Made by a program: the position numbers and the translations under genes. Of a stretch of 64,000 nucleotides of DNA, positions 58,201 through 64,000 are shown piece by piece. The notes below the pieces were generated by a model, which saw only the letters and a program-made list of their open reading frames with translations, ran no database searches and was not told where the DNA came from. This stretch comes from Hymenobacter chitinivorans DSM 11115 (GTDB taxonomy: Bacteria > Bacteroidota > Bacteroidia > Cytophagales > Hymenobacteraceae): assembly GCF_002797555.1 (NCBI RefSeq), contig NZ_PGFA01000006.1, positions 1 to 64,000 on the forward strand, given 5' to 3'. How positions within the stretch are numbered: the first letter of the stretch is position 1; the number at the start of each line of letters is the position of its first letter.

Positions 58201-58292
58201 GCGGAAGAGGTTTGGGCGCGGGCCACGACGGCCAGACTCACCAGCAGCCCCAGCAGCCCCAGTCGCCGCCACGCGGCCAACAGGTTGGTCAT
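55212..58292 (-). CDS. Two-component propeller sensor histidine kinase
   Basis: 1026 residues. Signal peptide near 1-27; then about 14 Reg_prop repeats (LWFGTQDGLSRYD, LWVGTGGGGLCRYN, VWAGTEGGLHRFE and so on), enough for two seven-bladed propellers in the periplasm. A Y_Y_Y domain (near 700-765, RYAYMLENFDPDWVQAGTKR, TYTFRVRATNNDGIW) precedes one membrane segment (WFRILISWVLFGLLFLAYRL). The kinase is HisKA_3 type: ARDLHDDMGSTLSSISIL with phospho-His at 833, and an ATPase with KEAVNNLAKYA, VQDDGVGFDP and GNGLTNMNSRAAAM. There is no receiver or AraC part, so it is not the hybrid type; the NarL-type regulator downstream is the likely partner. Confidence 0.95.
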   Translation of the reverse strand: MTNLLAAWRRLGLLGLLVSLAVVARAQTSSALTFHTLTAAQGLSENSVYSIVQDRRGFLWFGTQDGLSRYDGVEFRVFRNDPQRSGSLSSNFILSLTEDQQGQLWVGTGGGGLCRYNHVTGRFRSFEYEPTDENGLADNFVRVVYCDRQGRVWAGTEGGLHRFEPRKNHFQRFVHAASLPENLRRNSVRAITQSATGTLWVGTGEGRISRLNPATGYLEADPRWAPTSAITALQPDKQGGLWVGTETDGLWYVPATGPRQGIGQRVAAGPGEAIRALFLDQQQHVWIGTNKGLVRYQPVAHTFTTYQHQSGVVHSLPDNVVLSVFQDRSGLLWTGTEGGISSFEAQPSAFAAYPGLAGRPNGPVWAVAEDAAGTVWVGTESLGLVSYNPATGQRREFRHHPQDPGSLSEDFVRALCFDRQGRLWVGTQSQGLDCLEPGATRFRHYRHDPAVKNTISEDFIRTIYEGPDGRLWVGTEGGLNRFEPDKDGFTSFRNDPANPRSLSNNFVRVVHQDRTGRVWVGTGGGGLCCYNPVTGQFSAFRTDDRNPRSLSSNFVRSILEDHAGQLWVGTEGGGLCRLDDARRGIFTTFREPQGLPNDVVYGVLEDAQQHLWLSTNKGLARFTPANNQFYTFDTRDGLPFDEFNAGGYYASPSGRLYFGGVQGLVSFQPGAVRTNAVPPPVVLTGFRKFNQPVELDTSITVRRRIVLGPQDYFFSVEFAALNFRLPEKNRYAYMLENFDPDWVQAGTKREATYTNLDPGTYTFRVRATNNDGIWNPRGTALTIVVQPHWYGTWWFRILISWVLFGLLFLAYRLRVRQLLALERVRHNIARDLHDDMGSTLSSISILSQIARTHQHNQRTDQATALLDQIGDSSRRMLDAMDDIVWTINPAHDSMDDVVARMRSFASDVLEARGIDFTFRADPSIAGLRLNMRARREFFLLFKEAVNNLAKYAQCTEAAITLAYEHQRLVLTVQDDGVGFDPQAPAQGGGNGLTNMNSRAAAMKGVLDIQTAPGQGTVLRLNVPLKS

Positions 58293-58517
58293 AGGAAAGA
58301 CAATGAATAGTCGGAACCAGCCGGGCCAGGCGGGTCCGCGCGGCTGTTTCCAACTGCAACCTAGGGATTTCCCGGCGTCCGCCCAATTCCGGGTGGGCGG
58401 TTAAAAAGTCGTTGACCCGCTCCCAAACCCGATTCTTCAATCCCCGCGTTTCGGTACCTTGACCGGATCAGCTATTGTTATCTTGCCAAGTCCCTTCACG
58501 AAGTCTGACCAGTCGAT

Positions 58518-59552
58518 ATGCGCGAATCCCTCCTCCAGATTAGCTCCGCCGAAACCGGCCGCCTCGGCGTGCGCCACCTCAAGCGGTTCTGGGCTCTGGC
58601 GCGGGTCCGGCGCCAGGGCCAGCCGGTGGAAGTAACCGAGCACGACTGGCGCTTCGACAACCTGTTGCTCCACGGGCTGGGGTTGGCTCTGGAAGAAACC
58701 ACCCAGTACCTGCTGCAACATGCCCCGGAATTTGAGGAGTTTGAGCAGTGGATATTGGCCCGAAACGAGGGCCGGCTGGCTCCCGAGCAGGTGGAGCGCC
58801 TGAACAGCGTCTTTTCCGGCCAGCCCTACGGCCCGGCCCTGCTGGCGCATCTGCACGAAATCGAAGCGTATCCCGACGTGCTCAGCGCCGAGGATCTGCG
58901 CTTCTGGGACGAAAATGGCTACGTGGTGGTGCACGGCGCCGTGCCGCGGGAGCAGGCCCAGGCCACGGAGGCCGCGGTGTGGCAGGCCCTGGGCATGCGG
59001 CCCGCCGAGCCGGCGTCGTGGTACGAAAAGACCATCGGCAAGGGTATTATGATGGAGTTTTACCACCACCCCACCCTGGCGGCCAACCGGCGGACACTGC
59101 GAATTCAGAAAGCCTTTGCCCAGCTCTGGCAAACGCCCGACCTGTGGACCACCACCGACCGAACCAGCTTCAACCCGCCCGAAACGGTTAATCTGCCTTT
59201 CCAGGGGCCGCGCCTGCACTGGGACGTGAGTTTGCAGCCGCCCTTCCACTTCGGCACCCAGGGCCTGCTTTACCTCTGCGACACCCCCGCCGAGCAGGGC
59301 GCTTTCTGCTGCGTGCCCGGCTTCCACCGCCAGCTCGAAACCTGGCTGGCCCACTTGCCGGCCGGCTCCGACCCGCGGCAGGTGAATCTGGAGGCGCAGG
59401 CCGTGCCCATTGCCGCCCAGGCCGGCGACTTTGTCATCTGGCACCACTTTCTACCCCACGGCAGCAGCCCTAACCGCGGCACCTACCCCCGCATTGTGCA
59501 GTACCTGAACATGTACCCGGTGGAGTTTCGGGAAACGATGCAGTGGCGCTAA
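58518..59552 (+). CDS. Phytanoyl-CoA dioxygenase-family protein
   Basis: 344 residues, cytoplasmic. Fe(II)/2-oxoglutarate dioxygenase fold in the C-terminal 220 residues: FWDENGYVVVHGAVPREQA (near 128-146), RLHWDVS with the iron ligands His234 and Asp236, the distal His314 in FLPHGSSPN, and the 2-oxoglutarate Arg325 in TYPRIVQYLNM. The 120-residue N-terminal extension (WRFDNLLLHGLGLALEETTQ) has no named match. It hydroxylates an unknown small molecule. Stands alone, divergent from the propeller kinase gene. Confidence 0.87.
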   Translation: MRESLLQISSAETGRLGVRHLKRFWALARVRRQGQPVEVTEHDWRFDNLLLHGLGLALEETTQYLLQHAPEFEEFEQWILARNEGRLAPEQVERLNSVFSGQPYGPALLAHLHEIEAYPDVLSAEDLRFWDENGYVVVHGAVPREQAQATEAAVWQALGMRPAEPASWYEKTIGKGIMMEFYHHPTLAANRRTLRIQKAFAQLWQTPDLWTTTDRTSFNPPETVNLPFQGPRLHWDVSLQPPFHFGTQGLLYLCDTPAEQGAFCCVPGFHRQLETWLAHLPAGSDPRQVNLEAQAVPIAAQAGDFVIWHHFLPHGSSPNRGTYPRIVQYLNMYPVEFRETMQWR

Positions 59553-59707
59553 GCCGGCTGGTGTCGACTTGCACCGGGGCTTGGGTGCTCAACCCGCACA
59601 GCCGGCCTGGGCGGCCCGCGGGTAAGGCCACCCGCCAGCTACTGCGCCGGTCTTCGCCGGGGCCGGATTCGTAGAGTGGCAATAGTATATATTACCGGTT
59701 TAGCATA

Positions 59708-59715
59708 TACCTTTA
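59708..59715 (+). promoter_or_regulatory. Possible -7 box of the large T9SS cargo gene
   Basis: TACCTTTA, one base from TAnnTTTG, about 45 bases before the ATG in an AT-rich stretch. Confidence 0.45.
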
Positions 59716-59760
59716 AGCGCTTACCAAGTATCAGTTTCTCAACTTATTACTCTTTCGCTT

Positions 59761-62730
59761 ATGCAGCTTACTTTACTTACCGCGTGGCGGCCCAGGTGGC
59801 GCCACGTGCTGCCGTTTGTGCTGAGCCTGCTCACCACTGCGGCCAGCTGGGCCCAGGTGCAAACATTTCCGCTCCGGGCGTATTCCTTTGCCGCTTCCCA
59901 GGGCACCTACACGCCGGTGCCTTTCGTGTATGAAACCGTCCAGGTAAAGGACATTACCCAGGACGACAATGAGTCGCGACCCTTCGACATCGGCTTCCCA
60001 TTCGTGTTTGAGGGGGCAACCTATACGCGGTTCGTCATGGATTCCAACGGCTGGCTCAGCCTGACGGTGGGCTCGGCCACGTCGAGCAACAATGGGTTCG
60101 ATTTGCAGGGCACCCGGGCCTACGCCCCGCTGTTTGCTCCGCTCTGGGACGACTTGCACGGCCGGGTAGGCCAAGCCTTTTTTCTAACGGAAGGCACCGC
60201 GCCCAACCGGGTGCTCACGGCCGAATGGCGCAACTGGAGCTGGCCCCGCTCGGCCGGCGATGCGCAATACCCCTACTCGACCATCTCCTTTCAGGTCAAG
60301 CTCTACGAAACCACCGGGGTGATTCAGTACTGCTACCGGCAGGAAGCGGGTATTCCGCAGACCAGTGAGCTGTCGGCCACCATCGGCATCCGGGGCAACT
60401 ACCTTAGCTTTCTTTCCCTGAGTGATGCCTCGGCGGCGCCCACGGTGAGCAGCACCGTCTCGACCAACACCATCAATCAGCGCCCGGCCACGGGGCAGGT
60501 CTACACCTTCACCCCGCCCACGGCCTGCCCTAACCCCACCAGTGTCACGGCCACGGCTACTTCCCAGACCACGGCCACGGTAAGCTTCGTGCCGGGCGCC
60601 AACAGCCCGGTGAGTTACAAGGTGCAGTATTTTGCCACCTCCGGCAACCAGAGCGGCACCGTGACGGGCACTACCTCGCCGGTGGAGCTGACCGGCCTGC
60701 TGCCCGCCACCACGTATCAAATAATGGTGTTCAGCACGTGCAGCAACGGGGCCTCGTCGCCGGGTACTCAGCCTGCCGTGTATGTCACGACCCTGGCCCC
60801 GCCCAACACCAACTCTTCCTGGACCGGGGCCGTGAGCCGGGCCTGGGACGAGCCTGGCAACTGGAGCGCCAACCTAGTACCCGCGGCCACGACCAACGTG
60901 CTCATCAACGCCACCGCCAATCAGCCCATCGTGACGGGCCGGCAGGTGAGCGGGGTGGTGCGGCTGCGGCCCGACGCCACGCTCACGCTCACGGCCAACA
61001 GCCAGCTTAGTGCCAGCGGCTACGTGTCGCTGCCGCCCGGCAGCAGTCTAGTCCAGGCAGCGGGCAGCACCCTGGCCATTGGTGGCTACTGGAACAACAA
61101 CGGCGCTACCCTCACCCTGGACCCCACCAGCACCGTGAGCTTCTGGGGCAGCACGCCCCACGACGTGGGCGGCGGGGAGCCGACCACCTTCCAGAACCTA
61201 GTGGTGGGCGACGCCACGCCCCAGGACGAGCTGAACCTGACCAACGCCATCAGCGTGCAGCATCTGCTCAAAACGGTGCAGAACTCCATCGTGCAGGTGC
61301 AAACCGACGGGTCGCTGCGCCTGCTCGACGGGGCCCAGGTGGTGCGCGACGCCGACAGCTTCGTGGCGGGCAGCGTCACGGCCGAAAAGCTGCTGCCGGC
61401 CGCCGGCCGTCACTTCTACGCGGCCCCGGTGCGCACCGCTACCCTGGCCGGCTTGGCCGCGCCGGGCTACGCGCCGGTGGTAAATGCCGCGTATAATACC
61501 AGTGCCAACCCCGCCGCCGTGGTGCCCTACCCCACCGTGTTTGGCTTCGACCAGAGCCGCATCAGCACCGCCGTCGAGCCGCGGGCCGATTTTGAAACCG
61601 GCTTCTTTTCCCCAACGGCCCTGACTGAAGTTATTACTCCCGGTCTGGGCTACCGCCTCGACACTAGTACGGGCGCCCTGCTGGCCGTCACGGGGCCGCT
61701 CAACTCCAGCAATATTACCCGTAGCGGCCTCACCCGAGGCACGTTGCCGCAGTCGGGCTACCACTTGCTGGGCAACCCCTACCCCGGCGTACTCGACTGG
61801 GACGCGGTGGCCGGCGCCAGCACCACGACCGGCCTGGACGCGGCCATTTACACCTCCCAGCCCAACGGCACCTACCGGCCCTACGTCAACGGTATCGGGG
61901 CGGGGCGCTACGTGTTGCCGGGGCAGGCTTTCTGGGTACGCGTGAGTGCCGCCAGCACGCCAGCCAGCGTTACCTTTACCCAAGCTGCCCGCTACCCCGA
62001 CTTTTTCAACGCCGCCGCGCCGCCCACGACTACCGAAATCCGGCCCCTGCTCCAACTCAGCCTGGCCGGCGCCACCGGCCCCGCCGATGAAGCTACGGTT
62101 TACTTCCAGCCCGGGGCCACGGCCGGGTTTGATGCCCGCTTCGACGCCACCCGCCTACCGACCAGCGGTCTACCTTACCTGGCCTGGGCCGACGCCCAGC
62201 CCCTGGCCATCAGTGGCCGCCCCCTGCTGACCGATGACGACCTGACGCTGCCGCTCACTGTGGGCAGCCCGGCCGCGGGTACGTACTCCCTTACGGCCTC
62301 CCGCCTGCTTAACCTGCCCCCCGGCACTTTCGCCTACTTGCGCGACGCCCAGACCGGGACCAACGTTAATTTGGCCCAGCAGCCCACTTACTCGTTTACG
62401 CTGGGCACCACGCCCACCAGCACCCGGTTTTCCGTGCTCCTGACCCGCGACACGAAGCTGGCAGTGGCTCCCGCGGCTCTGAGCAAGCAGGTGGCCGTGT
62501 ACCCCGTGCCGGCCCGCAACCTTGCCTGGCTGGAGCTGCCGGCCGCGCTGCAGAGTAAGCCGCTGCAGGTGGCGCTGTACAACACCCTGGGTCAGACGGT
62601 GCGCACCTGGAACCTGCCCGCTGCCGCCCAGCCCCACTCCCTGAACCTGCTGGGCCTGGCCCCCGGAGCTTACCACCTGCGGCTAGCTACCAGCCAGGGC
62701 ACGGTGAGTAAGGCAGTGCTGGTGGAGTAG
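59761..62730 (+). CDS. Large T9SS-secreted protein with fibronectin III domain
   Basis: 989 residues. Signal peptide near 1-31 (HVLPFVLSLLTTAASWAQV). N-terminal beta-rich domain (FDIGFPFVFEGATYTRFVMD, SNGWLSLTVGS, near 75-230) of a type common in cell-surface proteins, then a fibronectin III domain near 258-345 (NPTSVTATATSQTTATVSFV, LLPATTYQIMVFSTCSNG). A long low-complexity beta region with SWTGAVSRAWDEPGNWSANL follows (often a parallel beta-helix lead). The C-terminal sorting domain begins AVYPVPARNLAWLELP (near 915) and ends YHLRLATSQGTVSKAVLVE. Probably an adhesin or surface-matrix protein; no enzyme motif was recognised. Confidence 0.88.
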   Translation: MQLTLLTAWRPRWRHVLPFVLSLLTTAASWAQVQTFPLRAYSFAASQGTYTPVPFVYETVQVKDITQDDNESRPFDIGFPFVFEGATYTRFVMDSNGWLSLTVGSATSSNNGFDLQGTRAYAPLFAPLWDDLHGRVGQAFFLTEGTAPNRVLTAEWRNWSWPRSAGDAQYPYSTISFQVKLYETTGVIQYCYRQEAGIPQTSELSATIGIRGNYLSFLSLSDASAAPTVSSTVSTNTINQRPATGQVYTFTPPTACPNPTSVTATATSQTTATVSFVPGANSPVSYKVQYFATSGNQSGTVTGTTSPVELTGLLPATTYQIMVFSTCSNGASSPGTQPAVYVTTLAPPNTNSSWTGAVSRAWDEPGNWSANLVPAATTNVLINATANQPIVTGRQVSGVVRLRPDATLTLTANSQLSASGYVSLPPGSSLVQAAGSTLAIGGYWNNNGATLTLDPTSTVSFWGSTPHDVGGGEPTTFQNLVVGDATPQDELNLTNAISVQHLLKTVQNSIVQVQTDGSLRLLDGAQVVRDADSFVAGSVTAEKLLPAAGRHFYAAPVRTATLAGLAAPGYAPVVNAAYNTSANPAAVVPYPTVFGFDQSRISTAVEPRADFETGFFSPTALTEVITPGLGYRLDTSTGALLAVTGPLNSSNITRSGLTRGTLPQSGYHLLGNPYPGVLDWDAVAGASTTTGLDAAIYTSQPNGTYRPYVNGIGAGRYVLPGQAFWVRVSAASTPASVTFTQAARYPDFFNAAAPPTTTEIRPLLQLSLAGATGPADEATVYFQPGATAGFDARFDATRLPTSGLPYLAWADAQPLAISGRPLLTDDDLTLPLTVGSPAAGTYSLTASRLLNLPPGTFAYLRDAQTGTNVNLAQQPTYSFTLGTTPTSTRFSVLLTRDTKLAVAPAALSKQVAVYPVPARNLAWLELPAALQSKPLQVALYNTLGQTVRTWNLPAAAQPHSLNLLGLAPGAYHLRLATSQGTVSKAVLVE

Positions 62731-62752
62731 ATTAGAGTATCTTATTCAATGC

Positions 62753-62786
62753 AAAAGCGGCCCCTGAAGAATCAGGGGCCGCTTTT
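62753..62786. terminator. Bidirectional terminator
   Basis: AAAAGCGGCCCCTGA-AGAA-TCAGGGGCCGCTTTT, between convergent genes; same loop and stem design as the terminator at 44281-44323. Confidence 0.92.
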
Positions 62787-62789
62787 GGT

Positions 62790-63224
62790 TCAGTTGTGTT
62801 TGTATCTGTTCAGCAACCTTTCTATTTCAGCAGTCGAACCGTTGAGTCCTGCAATAGCAATTGTGTCAAGCTGCTGCCGGGTTTGGCGATGGATTACAAC
62901 CAAAAAATACATTGTCCCTGCCTTTCCCCCCGATGCTGACTTAATCATTACTTGAACAGATTTCCACGGCAGGAAGCTGGTTGTCGGAGTCCAGAGACCA
63001 GCTGGTGCGAGCTTTAACTCAACGCGGGGATACGCCAGCGACTTAACACTGAAGAAGAGAAAAGTGCTGCCCAGGCATAGGAAGAAGATTACGGCCGTAA
63101 AATTCGGTGGTTGATTTATCGATTCCCAGCCTGCCACGACTAGTAAGCTAAAGCCGATAAATAAGCCGAAGTACCCACCTTGGACTGACGTATGAAAGAC
63201 GTGCGGGTACTGCTGAGGCTCCAT
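62790..63224 (-). CDS. Small membrane protein, PH-like
   Basis: 144 residues. Two membrane segments near 18-36 (YFGLFIGFSLLVVAGWES) and 43-61 (FTAVIFFLCLGSTFLFFSV), then a beta-rich end with VELKLAPAGLWTPTTSFLPW and VQVMIKSASGGKAGTMYFLV, closing with an amphipathic helix. The order (two helices, then a short PH-like sheet) occurs in uncharacterised Bacteroidota membrane proteins. It starts four bases after the aspS stop, so it is probably co-transcribed with aspS. GC is low compared with neighbours. Confidence 0.72.
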   Translation of the reverse strand: MEPQQYPHVFHTSVQGGYFGLFIGFSLLVVAGWESINQPPNFTAVIFFLCLGSTFLFFSVKSLAYPRVELKLAPAGLWTPTTSFLPWKSVQVMIKSASGGKAGTMYFLVVIHRQTRQQLDTIAIAGLNGSTAEIERLLNRYKHN

Positions 63225-63228
63225 CTAC

Positions 63229-64000
63229 TTACTTCTTCTCCACCGCCGTGGCAATGCTCAATTCCTTGAGCTGGGCGCCGGAAATGGGCGAGGGCGAGTC
63301 AATCATGACGTCGCGGCCGGAATTGTTCTTGGGGAAGGCAATGAAGTCCCGAATCGAGTCGGCGCCGCCGAAGAGGCTGCAGAGCCGGTCGAAGCCGAAG
63401 GCAATGCCGCCGTGGGGCGGGGCGCCGTACTCGAAGGCGTCGAGCAGGAAGCCGAACTGGGCCTTGGCCTCTTCGTCACTGAAGCCGAGCAGGCTGAACA
63501 TGCGCGCCTGCACGGCCCGGTCATGGATGCGGATGGAGCCGCCGCCCACTTCCACGCCGTTGATAACCATATCGTAGGCATTGGCCCGCACCTCGCCGAT
63601 GGTGTCGGGGTTGTCGAGCAGGGCCACGTCCTCGGGCTTGGGCGAAGTGAAGGGATGGTGCATGGCGAAGTAGCGGCCTTCCTCCTCGATGTACTCGAGC
63701 AGCGGGAAATCCACGACCCACAGCGGCGAAAACACGTCCTTGTCGCGCAAACCCATGCGCTGCCCCATTTCCAGCCGTAGCTCGCTCAGGGCCTTGCGGG
63801 TTTTATTCGGCTCCCCGGCCAAGATCAGCAGCAGGTCGCCGGGCTGGGCGTTGAAAGCGGCTTTCCACTTCTGCAGCTCGTCCTGGGAATAGAACTTATC
63901 CACCGACGACTTCACGTTGCCGTCGGCTTCCACGCGGGCGTACACCAGGCCGGTGGCGCCCACCTGGGGCTTCTTCACAAACTCGGTCAGCTCATCGAGC
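63229..64000 (-). CDS. aspS: Aspartate--tRNA ligase, C-terminal part (5' end beyond window)
   Basis: The frame is open to the last base of the window, so only about 256 C-terminal codons are seen. It begins in the GAD-type insert (KKPQVGATGLVYARVEADGN, VKSSVDKFYSQDELQKW) of bacterial-type AspRS, continues into the catalytic core with FAMHHPFTSPKPEDVALL and YDMVINGVEVGGGSIRIHD, and ends with class II motif 3: GGIAFGFDRLCSLFGGADSI, then FPKNNSGRDVMIDSPSPI. It charges tRNA-Asp. Followed by a small membrane-protein gene at four bases. Confidence 0.96.
   Translation of the reverse strand, partial: LDELTEFVKKPQVGATGLVYARVEADGNVKSSVDKFYSQDELQKWKAAFNAQPGDLLLILAGEPNKTRKALSELRLEMGQRMGLRDKDVFSPLWVVDFPLLEYIEEEGRYFAMHHPFTSPKPEDVALLDNPDTIGEVRANAYDMVINGVEVGGGSIRIHDRAVQARMFSLLGFSDEEAKAQFGFLLDAFEYGAPPHGGIAFGFDRLCSLFGGADSIRDFIAFPKNNSGRDVMIDSPSPISGAQLKELSIATAVEKK

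Noticed and set aside
55398..58310. A 970-codon plus-strand frame opposite the propeller kinase
   Set aside because: Composition is repetitive because it mirrors the Reg_prop repeats; no known domain.
1..64000. tRNA or rRNA genes
   Set aside because: No cloverleaf with a TTCRA-type T arm and CCA-side pairing was recognised in any gap, and no rRNA segment. A tRNA search program would be needed to be sure.

Overview
The window is about 64 kb of GC-rich bacterial chromosome. It almost certainly comes from the Bacteroidota, and most likely from Hymenobacter or a close relative in the Cytophagales. The evidence is two proteins ending in type IX secretion sorting domains, a SusC/SusD pair, a cytophagal-style complex I with a short NuoG, a two-component propeller kinase, and promoters of the Bacteroidota form TTTG-N19-TAnnTTTG with no clear Shine-Dalgarno sites. 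The genus is an inference; no rRNA or tRNA gene was seen.

Layout. 1-9.1 kb is housekeeping and small genes: the end of a T9SS cargo protein, a HupE-like membrane protein, an M1 metallopeptidase, a lipoprotein, a cupin, a PH-domain protein, a type II NADH dehydrogenase, a carboxypeptidase-regulatory-like protein, an ArsR-type regulator, a ferredoxin-like protein and a YjjG-type HAD phosphatase. 9.1-15.9 kb is a compact lanthipeptide-type locus: a 60-residue Ser/Thr-rich precursor with one Cys, a LanC-like protein that lacks every expected zinc ligand, a full-length LanB-like dehydratase, and between them a LytS/LytR-type two-component pair. Upstream of the precursor are direct repeats spaced exactly 21 bp apart, a good candidate operator for the LytTR regulator. 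16.1-18.7 kb holds a nucleotide-kinase-like gene, a 42-bp tandem repeat array and pruA.

18.8-32.5 kb is a carbohydrate block on the minus strand. It contains susC-susD, a GH3 beta-glucosidase and a GH31 enzyme with a PA14-like insert (probably an alpha-xylosidase), followed by gluconokinase and a gluconate permease. A Nudix-fold transcription regulator with a degenerate Nudix box is divergent to it. The set looks built to import and trim oligosaccharides, possibly xyloglucan-derived; no endo-acting enzyme is present.

33.5-51.6 kb carries all 14 complex I subunits, nuoA to nuoN, split in two. nuoA-J ends in a terminator. About 3.8 kb of unrelated genes follow (two unknowns, a DUF1003 protein, and a sigma factor with two small membrane proteins). 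nuoK-N then starts from its own promoter. A small superinfection-immunity-like membrane gene sits between nuoL and nuoM. Many gaps between nuo genes hold hairpin or inverted-repeat elements of several families.

51.6-64 kb contains a DUF937-OmpA fusion, a PolB-like 3'-5' exonuclease, a NarL-type response regulator with a large two-component propeller kinase, a phytanoyl-CoA-dioxygenase-like protein, a second large T9SS cargo protein, a small membrane protein and the C-terminal part of aspS, which runs off the window.

The most unusual item is the lanthipeptide-like locus with a cyclase homologue that should not be able to bind zinc. No transposase, integrase, CRISPR array or prophage was recognised.
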